DNA of 64,000 nucleotides from Paludibacter jiangxiensis (GTDB lineage: Bacteria > Bacteroidota > Bacteroidia > Bacteroidales > Paludibacteraceae): the NCBI GenBank assembly GCA_945870155.1, contig CAMBSB010000007.1:1-64000 (forward strand), in the 5' to 3' direction. Positions 19,434 through 29,735 of the stretch are shown here, piece by piece; position 1 is the first letter of the stretch; the number at the start of each line of letters is the position of its first letter. A program made the position numbers and the translations under genes. A model generated the notes under the pieces. It was not told the origin of the DNA and made no database searches. It saw nothing but the letters and a program-made list of their open reading frames with translations.

Positions 19434-21197
19434 TTAATAACCTGGGTTTTGTACTAAGTATCCAATACTGGCTTCTTTAATTGGGAATGGACTTAAAAAC
19501 TGACTTGGACTCCAAAATGCATTATACATGGGCTTTACGCTATATTTTAAATAAGCACTTGCATTGTAAGCATCTTTACCATTTACATAAGTAAATACAA
19601 ATTTTTTTCTTGGACCGCCAATCCCATTTGTGCCAATATCACTTAACTTCCAATGTTTTACATCATACAACCGGTGAGCCTCCTCGTAAAACTCAACTGC
19701 CCATTCTCTTTGAATTTTTGATCTTAGAATTGTTGGGTCAGTATCGGTTAAAGCAGGTAGTCCTGCTCTGTCTCTAATTACTTTCAAATTTTCTAACGAC
19801 TTACCGGAATTTCCAACCTCATTATATGCTTCTGCTAAATTTAAATAGAATTCAGCCAATCGATAGATAGGGAAGAATAAAGAGAGACGATTGCCCGCAT
19901 GCCACCAAAACTTAACACGTCTGCCACATGCTTCGGTTCCACCGGCACCACCATCCCAGGTGCCTTTATTATACATAACCGTCGTACTCCAGGCATTGTC
20001 ATTCGGATTGTTCCATGCATCGATTCCAGCACCCATTGCTGATGCTTTATAGCGAGGCTCCATATCATTAATTCTTGTGCTGTAGTCAGCGTAAGGTGTC
20101 TCTGTGCTTCCAGGCCATGTTTGTTCTGTACCATCGGCTTTCGCATATTTTGTCAGTTGGTTATAACTCATGCTATTAGCTGCTCCACTCTGTCCGCGTG
20201 GATCATAATAATTACCATTATTACCATCTGTAGGATTTTCAAGATTATAAGCAATCAGCACTTCAGAGTTATTGGGTGCTGAACAAGCTTTACCATAATC
20301 ATCGAGTGGATTACTTGTATTAATAATTTGACAGCCATTGGCAGTAGCCCAAGTAATAACAGCTTCAGATGCGTCAATAGCATCTTGCCAACGCGATTGT
20401 TGATAGTCGCCAAAGCATATTAAATTGTTATTATGTCCAAAATCCATATAAGGCGTCGCACTGTTAAATAAAGGGCGAGCTGCAAACATAAGTGCTTCAG
20501 CTTTTATAGCTAATGCAACACCTTTAGTTACTCTACCTTTATAAATATCCGGGTAACTATTTGGTAAGCCAATGGCTGCTTCATCACACAACTTTACAAT
20601 AAAAGCTAATACATCTTTTAAAGGAGACCGTGGAATTTTAGTAAAATCATCCGACGAAAGCACTTTATCAATGATAGGTACCCCACCATAACGTTTGAAC
20701 ATCTCTTCATAACGATAAGCTATCAATGCTTTCATCTCAGCCTTAACCTGAATTTTTTCTTCAGCAGTCATATCTACTACTTTATCTATATTGTCAATCA
20801 CCAAATAGTTGTGTCTGATAGCAACATAATTAAAAGAAAAACCATCATCGCTCAAGGGCATACCAGTTCCATCGTTTGCAACCATGCCATTGTGTGAAAT
20901 CATCCAGCCATCTTCCCAATTATATTTATCAGCACAAATCTCATCGGAGAGATGACTTAATGTACCCGATCTTAATCCATAAACCCTGGTTGCATCCCAA
21001 TTTAGGATAGTTATCCCGGCTCTCAAACTGTTACTATAGGCTTGTGCTATTGCACCCAGAGATTTTTGTTTCGTAGAGAAAATAGAATCCGTCATAAGAT
21101 CACTCCCAAAAGGCTTTTGCAGTATACTATCTGCACACGATGAGAGCGTCAAACTTATTATAAAAGCGATAAATATTATTATATAGTTTTTCATCAT
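19434..21197 (-). CDS. SusD/RagB-family lipoprotein
   Basis: LSSCADSIL lipobox; KAEMKALIAYRYEEMFKRYGGVPII; FYEEAHRLYDVKHWK. Confidence 0.92.
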   Translation of the reverse strand: MMKNYIIIFIAFIISLTLSSCADSILQKPFGSDLMTDSIFSTKQKSLGAIAQAYSNSLRAGITILNWDATRVYGLRSGTLSHLSDEICADKYNWEDGWMISHNGMVANDGTGMPLSDDGFSFNYVAIRHNYLVIDNIDKVVDMTAEEKIQVKAEMKALIAYRYEEMFKRYGGVPIIDKVLSSDDFTKIPRSPLKDVLAFIVKLCDEAAIGLPNSYPDIYKGRVTKGVALAIKAEALMFAARPLFNSATPYMDFGHNNNLICFGDYQQSRWQDAIDASEAVITWATANGCQIINTSNPLDDYGKACSAPNNSEVLIAYNLENPTDGNNGNYYDPRGQSGAANSMSYNQLTKYAKADGTEQTWPGSTETPYADYSTRINDMEPRYKASAMGAGIDAWNNPNDNAWSTTVMYNKGTWDGGAGGTEACGRRVKFWWHAGNRLSLFFPIYRLAEFYLNLAEAYNEVGNSGKSLENLKVIRDRAGLPALTDTDPTILRSKIQREWAVEFYEEAHRLYDVKHWKLSDIGTNGIGGPRKKFVFTYVNGKDAYNASAYLKYSVKPMYNAFWSPSQFLSPFPIKEASIGYLVQNPGY

Positions 21198-21206
21198 CTT
21201 ATAGAA

Positions 21207-24200
21207 TTAAAATTGAACATTTATACCAAAATTAAATGATTGTGTAGGAGGATACATCCATCCTTGGTTTGCCCCTCCGGCATCTAATTGTTCGGGATCA
21301 AAACCTTCAATCATTTTATCAAAAGTCAATAGATTATTCCCATTTACATATAAACGAACACCCGACAAACCAATTTTTTTAAGTGTTTGCTTATTTGTAA
21401 AATCGTATGCCAATTCGAGGTTTTTTAATCTAACAAAATCAGTAGATTGTATCCAAGCATCATTTGCAACTCCATTCTGTGTATCGGAAGTTCTTAATGA
21501 TGCGCGAGGGAATGTACTGGTAATACCTTCTGCTGCCTTCTCAGCTGTCCAATGACCATCGTATTGGAACTGAAATGCTGTATTAAGAGTCATATAAAAT
21601 GGATTACGTAAGTATGATCCGGAAATCGGAATTGAACCATTACGAGACCCTGTAATAAGTGCAGCTATTGAAAACCCCTTGTATTCAAGTTTAATGTTCG
21701 ACCCAAAGTAGTATTGAGGCAAGTTTGAGTATCCAATGGGTACCATATCTTTATCATCTATTTTGCCATCCCCGTTTATATCCACATATTTAAAATCACC
21801 GGGAGCAACTTTATTACCATCAACAATTCCAAAGGGTCTGTTGCTTGCTTCTTGTTGGGTATTATAAAATCCTTCGGTTTTATAACCTCTATATTGTCCC
21901 AATGAAAATCCGGTTGCATTCATCCATTGATAAGGATATGATGGTTCATCCATAAACTCTATTGTATTTTTAGCATACGAAATATTAAAACTTATGGAGT
22001 ATTTAAAGTCTTTAATTTTATCATTCCAACCTACTGAAATTTCATAACCATGGTTTTTTACTTTTCCTAAATTTGCAGGTGCAAGCGTTGCTCCAACAAT
22101 GGCAGGTAAAGTGCCTAGATTCCAGAGTATATTGTCTCTATTTTCCTGGAAATAATCACCGGTCAAAGTAAGTCGATCTTTAAAAAAGTACCAATCAGCA
22201 CCAATATTTGATTTTCTGGCTCTTTCCCAGGTTACATTTGGGTTACCTACCTTTCCTTCAGTTACACCTGCGTAATAAGGGTCGAGCGATGTGCCATTTG
22301 AATTTCCGAAATAATACCCATTACCCGTACCTGCCCCGGGAGTAGCATTATTCCATGTACTTGGAAGGTATAAGTATCGGTTTCCACCAATCTGATCATT
22401 ACCAACTTCACCGTACGAACCACGGATTTTCAACCAGGACATAAATGAGTTTTTTGGAAAGAACGATTCGTTAGAGACCACCCATCCGAGCGACATTGCA
22501 GGAAAGAAACCAAAGCGTTTACCTTCAGGAAAGTTTTCAGACCCATTATAACCCATGTTAAATTCCGCCAGATAACGGTCGGCATAGCCGTAAGTAACGC
22601 GCGCAGCAGTTCCAATCAAACTTGTAGGTACATTGTATGCCAGCCCCGGATCATTCGTGGTTTGAATATTATATAGAATAAGACCTGTTACAGCATGTTT
22701 GCCAAATGTTCGAGCGTATGCTAACTTCGACTCCATGTATATGCGATTCCATTTGTAGTTTCTTGTATTGTCAGTTATTGTGGTAAGTTTGTCAATACCT
22801 CCAAAAAACAACATTTCTGTTGGATTTGAAGGATTGCGCGTCATTACGTAAGTTGAGGGCTGCTTTTTAACAATCACCCCTTTTGTGTATACATCATTGT
22901 ACGAAAATGTACCACTTAAAGTAAGACCTTTAGTTAAATAGTCCATTTTATGAACCAAATTAAAGGTGCTGTTAAAGTTGGTAGTTGTAGTTTGTAACAA
23001 TGGATTCCAAAACAGGGTACTTATGGGTGAGTAACCGCTAGAACCTTTACTAGCCAATGGATTAGAGTTCTTAGAATAACTATCAATCAATTTTCCGTCA
23101 TATATTCCCGGTCCACTAAATGGAGCTGATGAATAAACCATCACTAATAAGGCTTTATGACGAGCAAAAGAATCTGAACTGGAATTGCTATCAAGAATTC
23201 CCTGTTTTCCTTCTACCTGACCACCAAAGTCAACTGACATTTTTAAATTCTTTACAATATTGATATCGATGTTTGACCTGAAATTATACCTTTTGTATTT
23301 TGAGTTCTGATCCATACCACCGTATTGTGCTTGCTGTATATTTCCATCTTGTGTAAGTGAACCTAATGAAACAAAGTATTTCATCTTTTCACTTCCACCT
23401 GATATGTTAATATTATACTGCTGTTGTGGAGATGAACCGCCCATTAATTCATGATAATAATCATGACTGCCATAATATAAAGCAGGGCTGTTTAATAAAA
23501 TTTCTTTTTGGGCCTCTGTTAAATTTGTCATATTTGAAACTTCCGCAGGCGTATAGTCACGATTGTTTTTAAATTTCCATAATTCATCATCAGTAAATAT
23601 CAATGAGTTTTTTGAAGGATCGTTATCATTAGCTATAGCTTCGTTGCGATAGACAGCATAATCATATGAGTTTAGCGGCTTTAACTCCGAAGTAAGTTTG
23701 GTTGTACCATAACGATAAGACATGCTAATTTTTGCTGTGCCGGCATTACCGCGCTTTGTGGTAACAATGATAACACCATTTGCTCCTTTCACACCATAAA
23801 CGGCAGTTGCAGATGCGTCTTTTAAAACTGAAATGCCAGCAATTTCATTTGGATCAAGCGCATTCATTGTTTGAGAAGTCGACTGAACACCATCAATAAT
23901 AATTAATGGATCCTGACCTGATGCATTTAAGGTGGATGCACCACGAATACGAATTGTTGAAGCATTATCCCCGGGCTCGCCACTGCCCTGATTTGAAACA
24001 ATACCGGTAACACGACCAACCAATGAATTAGAGATGTTTGACATAGAAGAAGACAATAGTTCTTTACTTTCAACTGTAGCAATAGAACCGGTTAGGGTTT
24101 CCTTTTTTTGAGTACTGTAACCAACAACAACTACCTCATTTAAATTTCCTACATCTTCATTCAATACAATTTTCAATAGTTTCTGGCCTTTAACGGGAAT

Positions 24201-24485
24201 TTCTTCACGGCGATAACCAATATACGAAATCAATAAAACTGAAGTTTCACTGGCTTCAATACTGAAATTCCCTTGAGAATCACTAATAGTTCCTACTTTC
24301 TCATTCCCTTTTATTCGAATAGATGCCCCAATAATCGATTCTCCTTTTGAATCTATAACTTTTCCCTTAATTGGATTTGCAAAGGCAGTTATCCAACACG
24401 AGCAAATCAAAGTAAAAAACAACAAGAATAGTCTTCTTGATATTTTTTTTTCTGTTTGCGAATTTTTAAGAAGTGTTTTTTTCAT
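21207..24485 (-). CDS. SusC/RagA-family TonB-dependent transporter, full length
   Basis: CarboxypepD_reg IKGKVIDSKGESIIGASIRIKG; plug TIRIRGASTLNASGQDPLIIIDG; LKDASATAVYGVKGANGVIIVTTKRG. Confidence 0.95.
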   Translation of the reverse strand: MKKTLLKNSQTEKKISRRLFLLFFTLICSCWITAFANPIKGKVIDSKGESIIGASIRIKGNEKVGTISDSQGNFSIEASETSVLLISYIGYRREEIPVKGQKLLKIVLNEDVGNLNEVVVVGYSTQKKETLTGSIATVESKELLSSSMSNISNSLVGRVTGIVSNQGSGEPGDNASTIRIRGASTLNASGQDPLIIIDGVQSTSQTMNALDPNEIAGISVLKDASATAVYGVKGANGVIIVTTKRGNAGTAKISMSYRYGTTKLTSELKPLNSYDYAVYRNEAIANDNDPSKNSLIFTDDELWKFKNNRDYTPAEVSNMTNLTEAQKEILLNSPALYYGSHDYYHELMGGSSPQQQYNINISGGSEKMKYFVSLGSLTQDGNIQQAQYGGMDQNSKYKRYNFRSNIDINIVKNLKMSVDFGGQVEGKQGILDSNSSSDSFARHKALLVMVYSSAPFSGPGIYDGKLIDSYSKNSNPLASKGSSGYSPISTLFWNPLLQTTTTNFNSTFNLVHKMDYLTKGLTLSGTFSYNDVYTKGVIVKKQPSTYVMTRNPSNPTEMLFFGGIDKLTTITDNTRNYKWNRIYMESKLAYARTFGKHAVTGLILYNIQTTNDPGLAYNVPTSLIGTAARVTYGYADRYLAEFNMGYNGSENFPEGKRFGFFPAMSLGWVVSNESFFPKNSFMSWLKIRGSYGEVGNDQIGGNRYLYLPSTWNNATPGAGTGNGYYFGNSNGTSLDPYYAGVTEGKVGNPNVTWERARKSNIGADWYFFKDRLTLTGDYFQENRDNILWNLGTLPAIVGATLAPANLGKVKNHGYEISVGWNDKIKDFKYSISFNISYAKNTIEFMDEPSYPYQWMNATGFSLGQYRGYKTEGFYNTQQEASNRPFGIVDGNKVAPGDFKYVDINGDGKIDDKDMVPIGYSNLPQYYFGSNIKLEYKGFSIAALITGSRNGSIPISGSYLRNPFYMTLNTAFQFQYDGHWTAEKAAEGITSTFPRASLRTSDTQNGVANDAWIQSTDFVRLKNLELAYDFTNKQTLKKIGLSGVRLYVNGNNLLTFDKMIEGFDPEQLDAGGANQGWMYPPTQSFNFGINVQF

Positions 24486-24640
24486 AACATTTTATAGTTT
24501 GTTTTTGATCTTAATAAGTTTGATTTATTAATAAAAATAGAAGTTTTGAGATTCAAACTGCACGTTAATTAATTTGTAATTTAAAGTTGGGTTCATGTTT
24601 TCTATATTAGATTAATTGTTGATTGCATTTATGCTCTAAT

Positions 24641-26635
24641 TTATTCCTTACAAATTTTAATACTTAAATTTTTCTTCCCCGAAAGTGCAACAATAAAATA
24701 TCCTTTTCCAAGACTTGTCAAGGGTACTATATTTTGATTTTGAATTGATTTATTTAAAACTTCAATTCCTTGAAAAGAATACACTTTGATTGCATCAAAG
24801 CATAATTCACTAAATTTCAATATTTTATTATCCCATTTCACAATTCCATTTCCATTCTCTAACTCATAAACCGACGAAGTATTTTTTGTCACCACATATT
24901 TCCCAGGTTGTAAACTTAAACTACTCAAATTGGTAATATCTCCCACTTTAGTACGAACTGTTCCTGAAATACTATGAAGAGTATAATTACCAGCTCCCCA
25001 GGTATCAAGAGAAATACTTATCTGATTTGAAGTAGTAAAATCCAATTGAGTAACCATTCCAGTGCCAGAGCCACTACTTGGATTCATTAACCAGGTGTAA
25101 TTAGGCTCTAAGGTAATAAACAACTCCGAGTTAACAATTTGAATAGTATAAATCCCTGATCCGTTGTATTGTACTAGAGGTGAATTACCACGTCCGGAAA
25201 TATTTGTCACTTTATTGCTAACAGTAAAAGGGAGCCAATTAGTTACAGATCCAGTATGAAAAAATTTATCAGCAGAAACATACATACTTAAGTCCTTGGC
25301 TTTAGATAGTGCATAATTTGTTGTGGTTTGCTCATTCGGTGCAGTAGAATTATAAACTGTGTACAATGCTGTATTGTCAAATACTGCGTGAGCAACTTTA
25401 AAGCTTGCAGCTTTAGCAGGCGTACAGGTTTGTGATAACAAGTGTGAACCTTTTGCGTAGATTGCAGGAGTGCCAAAATTATATGTCCACATAGCAGCTG
25501 CCTGTACTCCAAATGACCTAAGGTATTGAGCCATCAAAGGGTACAAGTAACTGCTTTGATTAAAAAATTGTTCAAACTCGTAACACACCTTTGCTTTCCC
25601 ATCAAACTCCAAAGATTTTGCCCAGCCAAAACCATTGTAATTGTTGTAATTATCTTTGAAATAATTAGTGTAGTCGCTACTGGATAAGTCAACCGGGTTT
25701 TTCCAATAATCTTGACCAACTAAATTTTGACCCGGATATAAGCAAAATGAAACAACTTCTGCATCTGACTGAGAAATTCCGGCAAAAACATCTTCATTCC
25801 CTATACGCATGTTATACCAGTTACAACACCAAACTACTGGTTGAACTGCACTTGTGCTACGAATAGTAGAACGTAAATCATTAATATAATTTTGAACAAG
25901 ATAAGTTCTATAATCTGCATAGGTAATGGCATTATTAACACCCGATCTATTCGCATTAATCCATGTTAAGAAATCAGCGTAATAGCTTGTTTTTGTTTGA
26001 ATTTCGGCATAGGTATAATACAATGGCTCATTGATAATTTCGAATAAAGCTATAGACGGCGTTGATTTATATGCCTTTTGTGTATACGGATTAACACGAT
26101 TAATTAATGCTGAAATATAGGTTTTCGATTTTGCAACCACACTTTTATCAAATATCCATTTTTGTCTGTAATCGGTTGACGTGTCGTTAAAAATTGAATT
26201 TTGAACAGCCCAATTTCCCATGTGGTTGATAAAAGTTAAGTAAACATACATATTATGTTTCTCAGCTTCTGAAATCATATAATCGAGTAAATCCAAATAC
26301 ACATTTTGTACAAGGTTTCCGTTAGCATCAGTAAAATCGGCAGGAGTAAGATGAACTCGAATCATATTTACTCCTAATCTTTGAAGTTCGTCTATCCCTG
26401 TATCTGTTTCAGCTTTCATTGCTGCTGAAGTAAGGGCTATTCCCCTTGGTTTAAATCTACCATTATACTCCCAGCTCAAACATGGCTGAAAATTTACACC
26501 CCAAAGTGAAAGTTCCTTACCATCAGGAAAATAAAGTTTTCCATTGGTCATATAAACATATTCTTGAACGGCTTTTACATTTTGTAATGAAAAACAAAAG
26601 AAAAACGAGAAAAGTAATAGTTTGTGTAATTTCAT
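24641..26635 (-). CDS. GH5-like (clan GH-A) secreted glycoside hydrolase with C-terminal extension and T9SS-like tail
   Basis: YFPDGKELSLWGVNFQPCLSWEYN; LFEIINEP; VCYEFEQFFNQSSYLY; C-terminus KVYSFQGIEVLNKSI...GKGYFIVALSGKKNLSIKICKE. Confidence 0.7.
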   Translation of the reverse strand: MKLHKLLLFSFFFCFSLQNVKAVQEYVYMTNGKLYFPDGKELSLWGVNFQPCLSWEYNGRFKPRGIALTSAAMKAETDTGIDELQRLGVNMIRVHLTPADFTDANGNLVQNVYLDLLDYMISEAEKHNMYVYLTFINHMGNWAVQNSIFNDTSTDYRQKWIFDKSVVAKSKTYISALINRVNPYTQKAYKSTPSIALFEIINEPLYYTYAEIQTKTSYYADFLTWINANRSGVNNAITYADYRTYLVQNYINDLRSTIRSTSAVQPVVWCCNWYNMRIGNEDVFAGISQSDAEVVSFCLYPGQNLVGQDYWKNPVDLSSSDYTNYFKDNYNNYNGFGWAKSLEFDGKAKVCYEFEQFFNQSSYLYPLMAQYLRSFGVQAAAMWTYNFGTPAIYAKGSHLLSQTCTPAKAASFKVAHAVFDNTALYTVYNSTAPNEQTTTNYALSKAKDLSMYVSADKFFHTGSVTNWLPFTVSNKVTNISGRGNSPLVQYNGSGIYTIQIVNSELFITLEPNYTWLMNPSSGSGTGMVTQLDFTTSNQISISLDTWGAGNYTLHSISGTVRTKVGDITNLSSLSLQPGKYVVTKNTSSVYELENGNGIVKWDNKILKFSELCFDAIKVYSFQGIEVLNKSIQNQNIVPLTSLGKGYFIVALSGKKNLSIKICKE

Positions 26636-26711
26636 AGTTTTAAGATATTTTACTTTCAGTGCTCCCATCTGGTTTGAATCACGTTTAATTAGTTTGTTTT
26701 TTTAGTAATTT

Positions 26712-28355
26712 TTAAAGTACATGATTTTGTTTATTAACTTTAACTACTTTGACATTCATGTGTTCCTTAGCAAATTCTCTCCAATAGGATTTCATTTTGT
26801 TTAAATTCGATTGATAACCAACATGAGCAGCTACATTTTTGGTTTCAAACGGATCATTAACGTAGTCGTAAAGTTCCTCGGCATATACCATTGTTGTATC
26901 CATTATCGGTTTTTCAGTGAGTGCTAAATCGTATTGTTTCCCTGACCAGCCAATCCAAATAGTATATCTGTATTTTTCATTTCGAATGGAATAGCCCATC
27001 TTACTATCACGAGCGTACTGTGAAACGGCATATTCATAATGATTTGAAGTTATAGCTTGGCCGTTAATTAAGGATATCAGACTTTTTCCTTTAACATTGT
27101 CTGGTTTCGGAATTGATGCCATTTCACAAAGGGTAGGAAAAAAATCAACAAATTCAACAGGAGTTTTAACTTCTTTGTGTGCAAATTGAGGATTGTAAAT
27201 TATAAAAGGAACGCGGGTTGCATTCTCAAAATTTGTTGCTTTTCCCCACAGATTATGATCGCCTAAGTGGAAACCTTGATCGCCCCAAAGAACCAAAATG
27301 GTGTTTTGATCCATCCCTTTTTGTTTTAAAGCATCCAATATCTTACCAATTTGAGCGTCCACGTAAGAAACTGAGGCATAATATGCATGAATTAATTCAC
27401 GTTGTTTATCTTCAGGTAATATTGGTGTTCCTATATCGGTAAAACTCATAAGAGGTGGAATATCGGTATATTCGCCCACTTCTTGGTAATTTCCGCTGGT
27501 AACATAAGCGTAAGCCGGACTATCAGTTGCTGTGCCTCTAAAGGCAGCAAGTGGTATAGCATTTTTATTGTATAAATCCCAGTATTTTTTAGGTGACGCA
27601 AAAGGAAGATGCGGACGTTGAAATCCAACTGCCAAGAATAGTGGTTTCGAATTATTGTACGTATTCAGGAATTGAATAACCCCTTCAGCAATTGCTCCAT
27701 CGCTATATGCTCTATCCGGCACATCAGCAAAATCGGAGCTTGGAAAAACTCTCGATTTAATATAGGCATATTCGCCGGATGAAGGGGCACCTGTTGCGCG
27801 GTATTCTGTTCTGTATTGTTCAACTAACGCCCATGTAGCCGGATTTTGATAGAAATTACCAAAAGGACGTGGAAAATTAGGATCAAAATAATTTTGATAA
27901 TTAATAAATGGCACTGACCAGGATAAAGAATCACTTTTAGCATCTACTGTTCTGCTATCGAATATTTTACCTATACCTGCGGTTTCATATCCATTTTCTT
28001 TAAAATTTTGAGGTAGTGAAACAATAAATGGATTATTGATTCTGAAATTATCTCCTTGCGCTCTCATTGCCCATACTCTGACTTCATCAGGATACATTCC
28101 TGTCAATAAGCCCACACGTGTTGGTCCCGAGAGTGCTACCTGACAATACCCACTGGTGAAGATTGCTCCCTTGTCGGCTAATAAATCAATATTGGGGGTT
28201 TTTGCAATTGGATCTCCGTAACAGCCCAATATAGGTTTTAAATCATCAACTGCAATAAACAGGATATTGGGTTTTGCATGTTGAGCATAAACAACACTTG
28301 CTGAGATTGCACTTAATGTAAATGTACCCAACAATTTATATTTTGTGATTTTCAC
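26712..28355 (-). CDS. S1-family sulfatase, iduronate-2-sulfatase-like (Ser-type, SGPTR)
   Basis: KPNILFIAVDDLKPILGCYGD; CQVALSGPTRVGLLTGMYPDEVRVW; LWGDQGFHLGDHNLWGK. Confidence 0.9.
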   Translation of the reverse strand: MKITKYKLLGTFTLSAISASVVYAQHAKPNILFIAVDDLKPILGCYGDPIAKTPNIDLLADKGAIFTSGYCQVALSGPTRVGLLTGMYPDEVRVWAMRAQGDNFRINNPFIVSLPQNFKENGYETAGIGKIFDSRTVDAKSDSLSWSVPFINYQNYFDPNFPRPFGNFYQNPATWALVEQYRTEYRATGAPSSGEYAYIKSRVFPSSDFADVPDRAYSDGAIAEGVIQFLNTYNNSKPLFLAVGFQRPHLPFASPKKYWDLYNKNAIPLAAFRGTATDSPAYAYVTSGNYQEVGEYTDIPPLMSFTDIGTPILPEDKQRELIHAYYASVSYVDAQIGKILDALKQKGMDQNTILVLWGDQGFHLGDHNLWGKATNFENATRVPFIIYNPQFAHKEVKTPVEFVDFFPTLCEMASIPKPDNVKGKSLISLINGQAITSNHYEYAVSQYARDSKMGYSIRNEKYRYTIWIGWSGKQYDLALTEKPIMDTTMVYAEELYDYVNDPFETKNVAAHVGYQSNLNKMKSYWREFAKEHMNVKVVKVNKQNHVL

Positions 28356-28431
28356 CCTTTTAGCTTTAAGGAGTTTACTTATTTTATTCTCAGTAAAAAG
28401 ATACTAAGATAATATTTAAAAATCAATTCGA

Positions 28432-28493
28432 AATATGTTCATTTGCCAACCTAATGCATATATTGATACTTTAAAACGACAAATGAACATATT
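28432..28493. repeat. 14-bp perfect inverted repeat, 34-nt loop
   Basis: AATATGTTCATTTG ... CAAATGAACATATT, 15 bp downstream (minus strand) of the 28508 gene. Confidence 0.7.
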
Positions 28494-28507
28494 CTATTAA
28501 CTACAAC

Positions 28508-29365
28508 TTACTTTTTTACCACTTTAAAGACTTCCTCAGTAGCACCATTTAGTTTTACCATATAACAACCGGATGCTAATGTAGAAAAATCGATTTCATT
28601 ATTTACATCTATCTTATTTTCAGCCACTAATAAACCTGCAAGATTATAAACCTTTGCTGTTTTATAATTACCATTTAAAATTTTACAGCGGTCAATTACG
28701 GGATTTGGATAAATGTTTACTGGTGCAATTTCACCTGCATTATTTAGGGAAGTTAAAGCAGATACAATCTGAACATCGTCGAAGAAAAACACGGTATTCG
28801 CTTCGTTGCCGGTAATTATAAAGCCTAACGACACATCTACGCTTGTACCAGTTGTTACACTAGGGTCGTCAAAATTAAAATTCACAGAAAAAGATCGCCA
28901 CGCTCCGGGTACTATGTCATACCAGGTTTTATCAATTGATGTCCAACTATTTCCTTTTTCTTCCACATAAGTTTTTACTTTTGGAGTAGCTGTATTCCCC
29001 GCTCCTAAAAGCGAATATACTTTAAATTTGAAAATATAACTATTACCATCTACAATTCGAACACAGTTACTTTCCGGTTTTTTAATGGTTTGCCAGGCAT
29101 AAGTTGTTGCTGTTTTACATTTCATATAACCCATCTTGTTTCCTTCTGCCGGAATAACTCCGGTAGGGTTTGCATAATTATCGACTGCCCCGATTGTCCA
29201 CCATTCGGTTTGACCTCCTCCATTATTAAAAATCCACTCCTGTGGTTGAGTGCCATCAACCCACGTAGCTTCTTCAAATCCACCATTGGGTACTAAGTTT
29301 TGCGCTGTTAAAGAACTTGCCATTATCATACATAAGGCAACAAAAAAAAGAGTAATTGTTTTCAT
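28508..29365 (-). CDS. Secreted CBM-like protein with T9SS C-terminal sorting domain
   Basis: Signal peptide; LVPNGGFEEATWVDGTQPQEWIF (CBM_4_9-like); VNIYPNPVIDRCKI...ASGCYMVKLNGATEEVFKVVKK. Confidence 0.75.
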   Translation of the reverse strand: MKTITLFFVALCMIMASSLTAQNLVPNGGFEEATWVDGTQPQEWIFNNGGGQTEWWTIGAVDNYANPTGVIPAEGNKMGYMKCKTATTYAWQTIKKPESNCVRIVDGNSYIFKFKVYSLLGAGNTATPKVKTYVEEKGNSWTSIDKTWYDIVPGAWRSFSVNFNFDDPSVTTGTSVDVSLGFIITGNEANTVFFFDDVQIVSALTSLNNAGEIAPVNIYPNPVIDRCKILNGNYKTAKVYNLAGLLVAENKIDVNNEIDFSTLASGCYMVKLNGATEEVFKVVKK

Positions 29366-29457
29366 ACGATTTGTTTTTTAAAAATTGTTAATAATTTATT
29401 TGTTTAAAAGAAATTAGCGTATTATTTTGAACGGATCATTAATCTATTGATAAATGT

Positions 29458-29491
29458 CAAGATTATTTTTTATCAAATACATATTCTTGCC
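29458..29491 (-). promoter_or_regulatory. Operator-like motif (site 3) with possible weak -7 box
   Basis: Minus strand: GGCAAGAATATGTAT - 11 bp - TAATCTTG (one mismatch to TAnnTTTG). Confidence 0.4.
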
Positions 29492-29735
29492 ATAATTGCA
29501 AGTTTGTCTGCAATTTTTATAAGCAATAAAACTTATTGTCAATGAGAGTTTGAAAGTATTATTGGTTGTAGGTATTGAAAAAATATCGAAGATTGATGTT
29601 GTTCCCTGTTTTTGAAAATAGTTTAAAAAAGCAACAATACTATTCATTGTGCCATAAATGAGACGCATTTTTAGTGATTTTTTATGTGATTTCATAGATT
29701 AACAACACTACTTTAAATAATGGTTGAATACATTA

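Noticed and set aside
20340-20410. Additional CTTGCCA matches inside coding regions (e.g. in the 19434 SusD gene)
   Set aside because: Only the 7-8 bp core matches, without ATACATATT context or an adjacent -7 box.
29444-29695. 83-aa minus-strand ORF downstream of operator site 4
   Set aside because: A consensus -7 box precedes it, but the composition looks like translated AT-rich intergenic DNA and no domain is recognised. Left unannotated.
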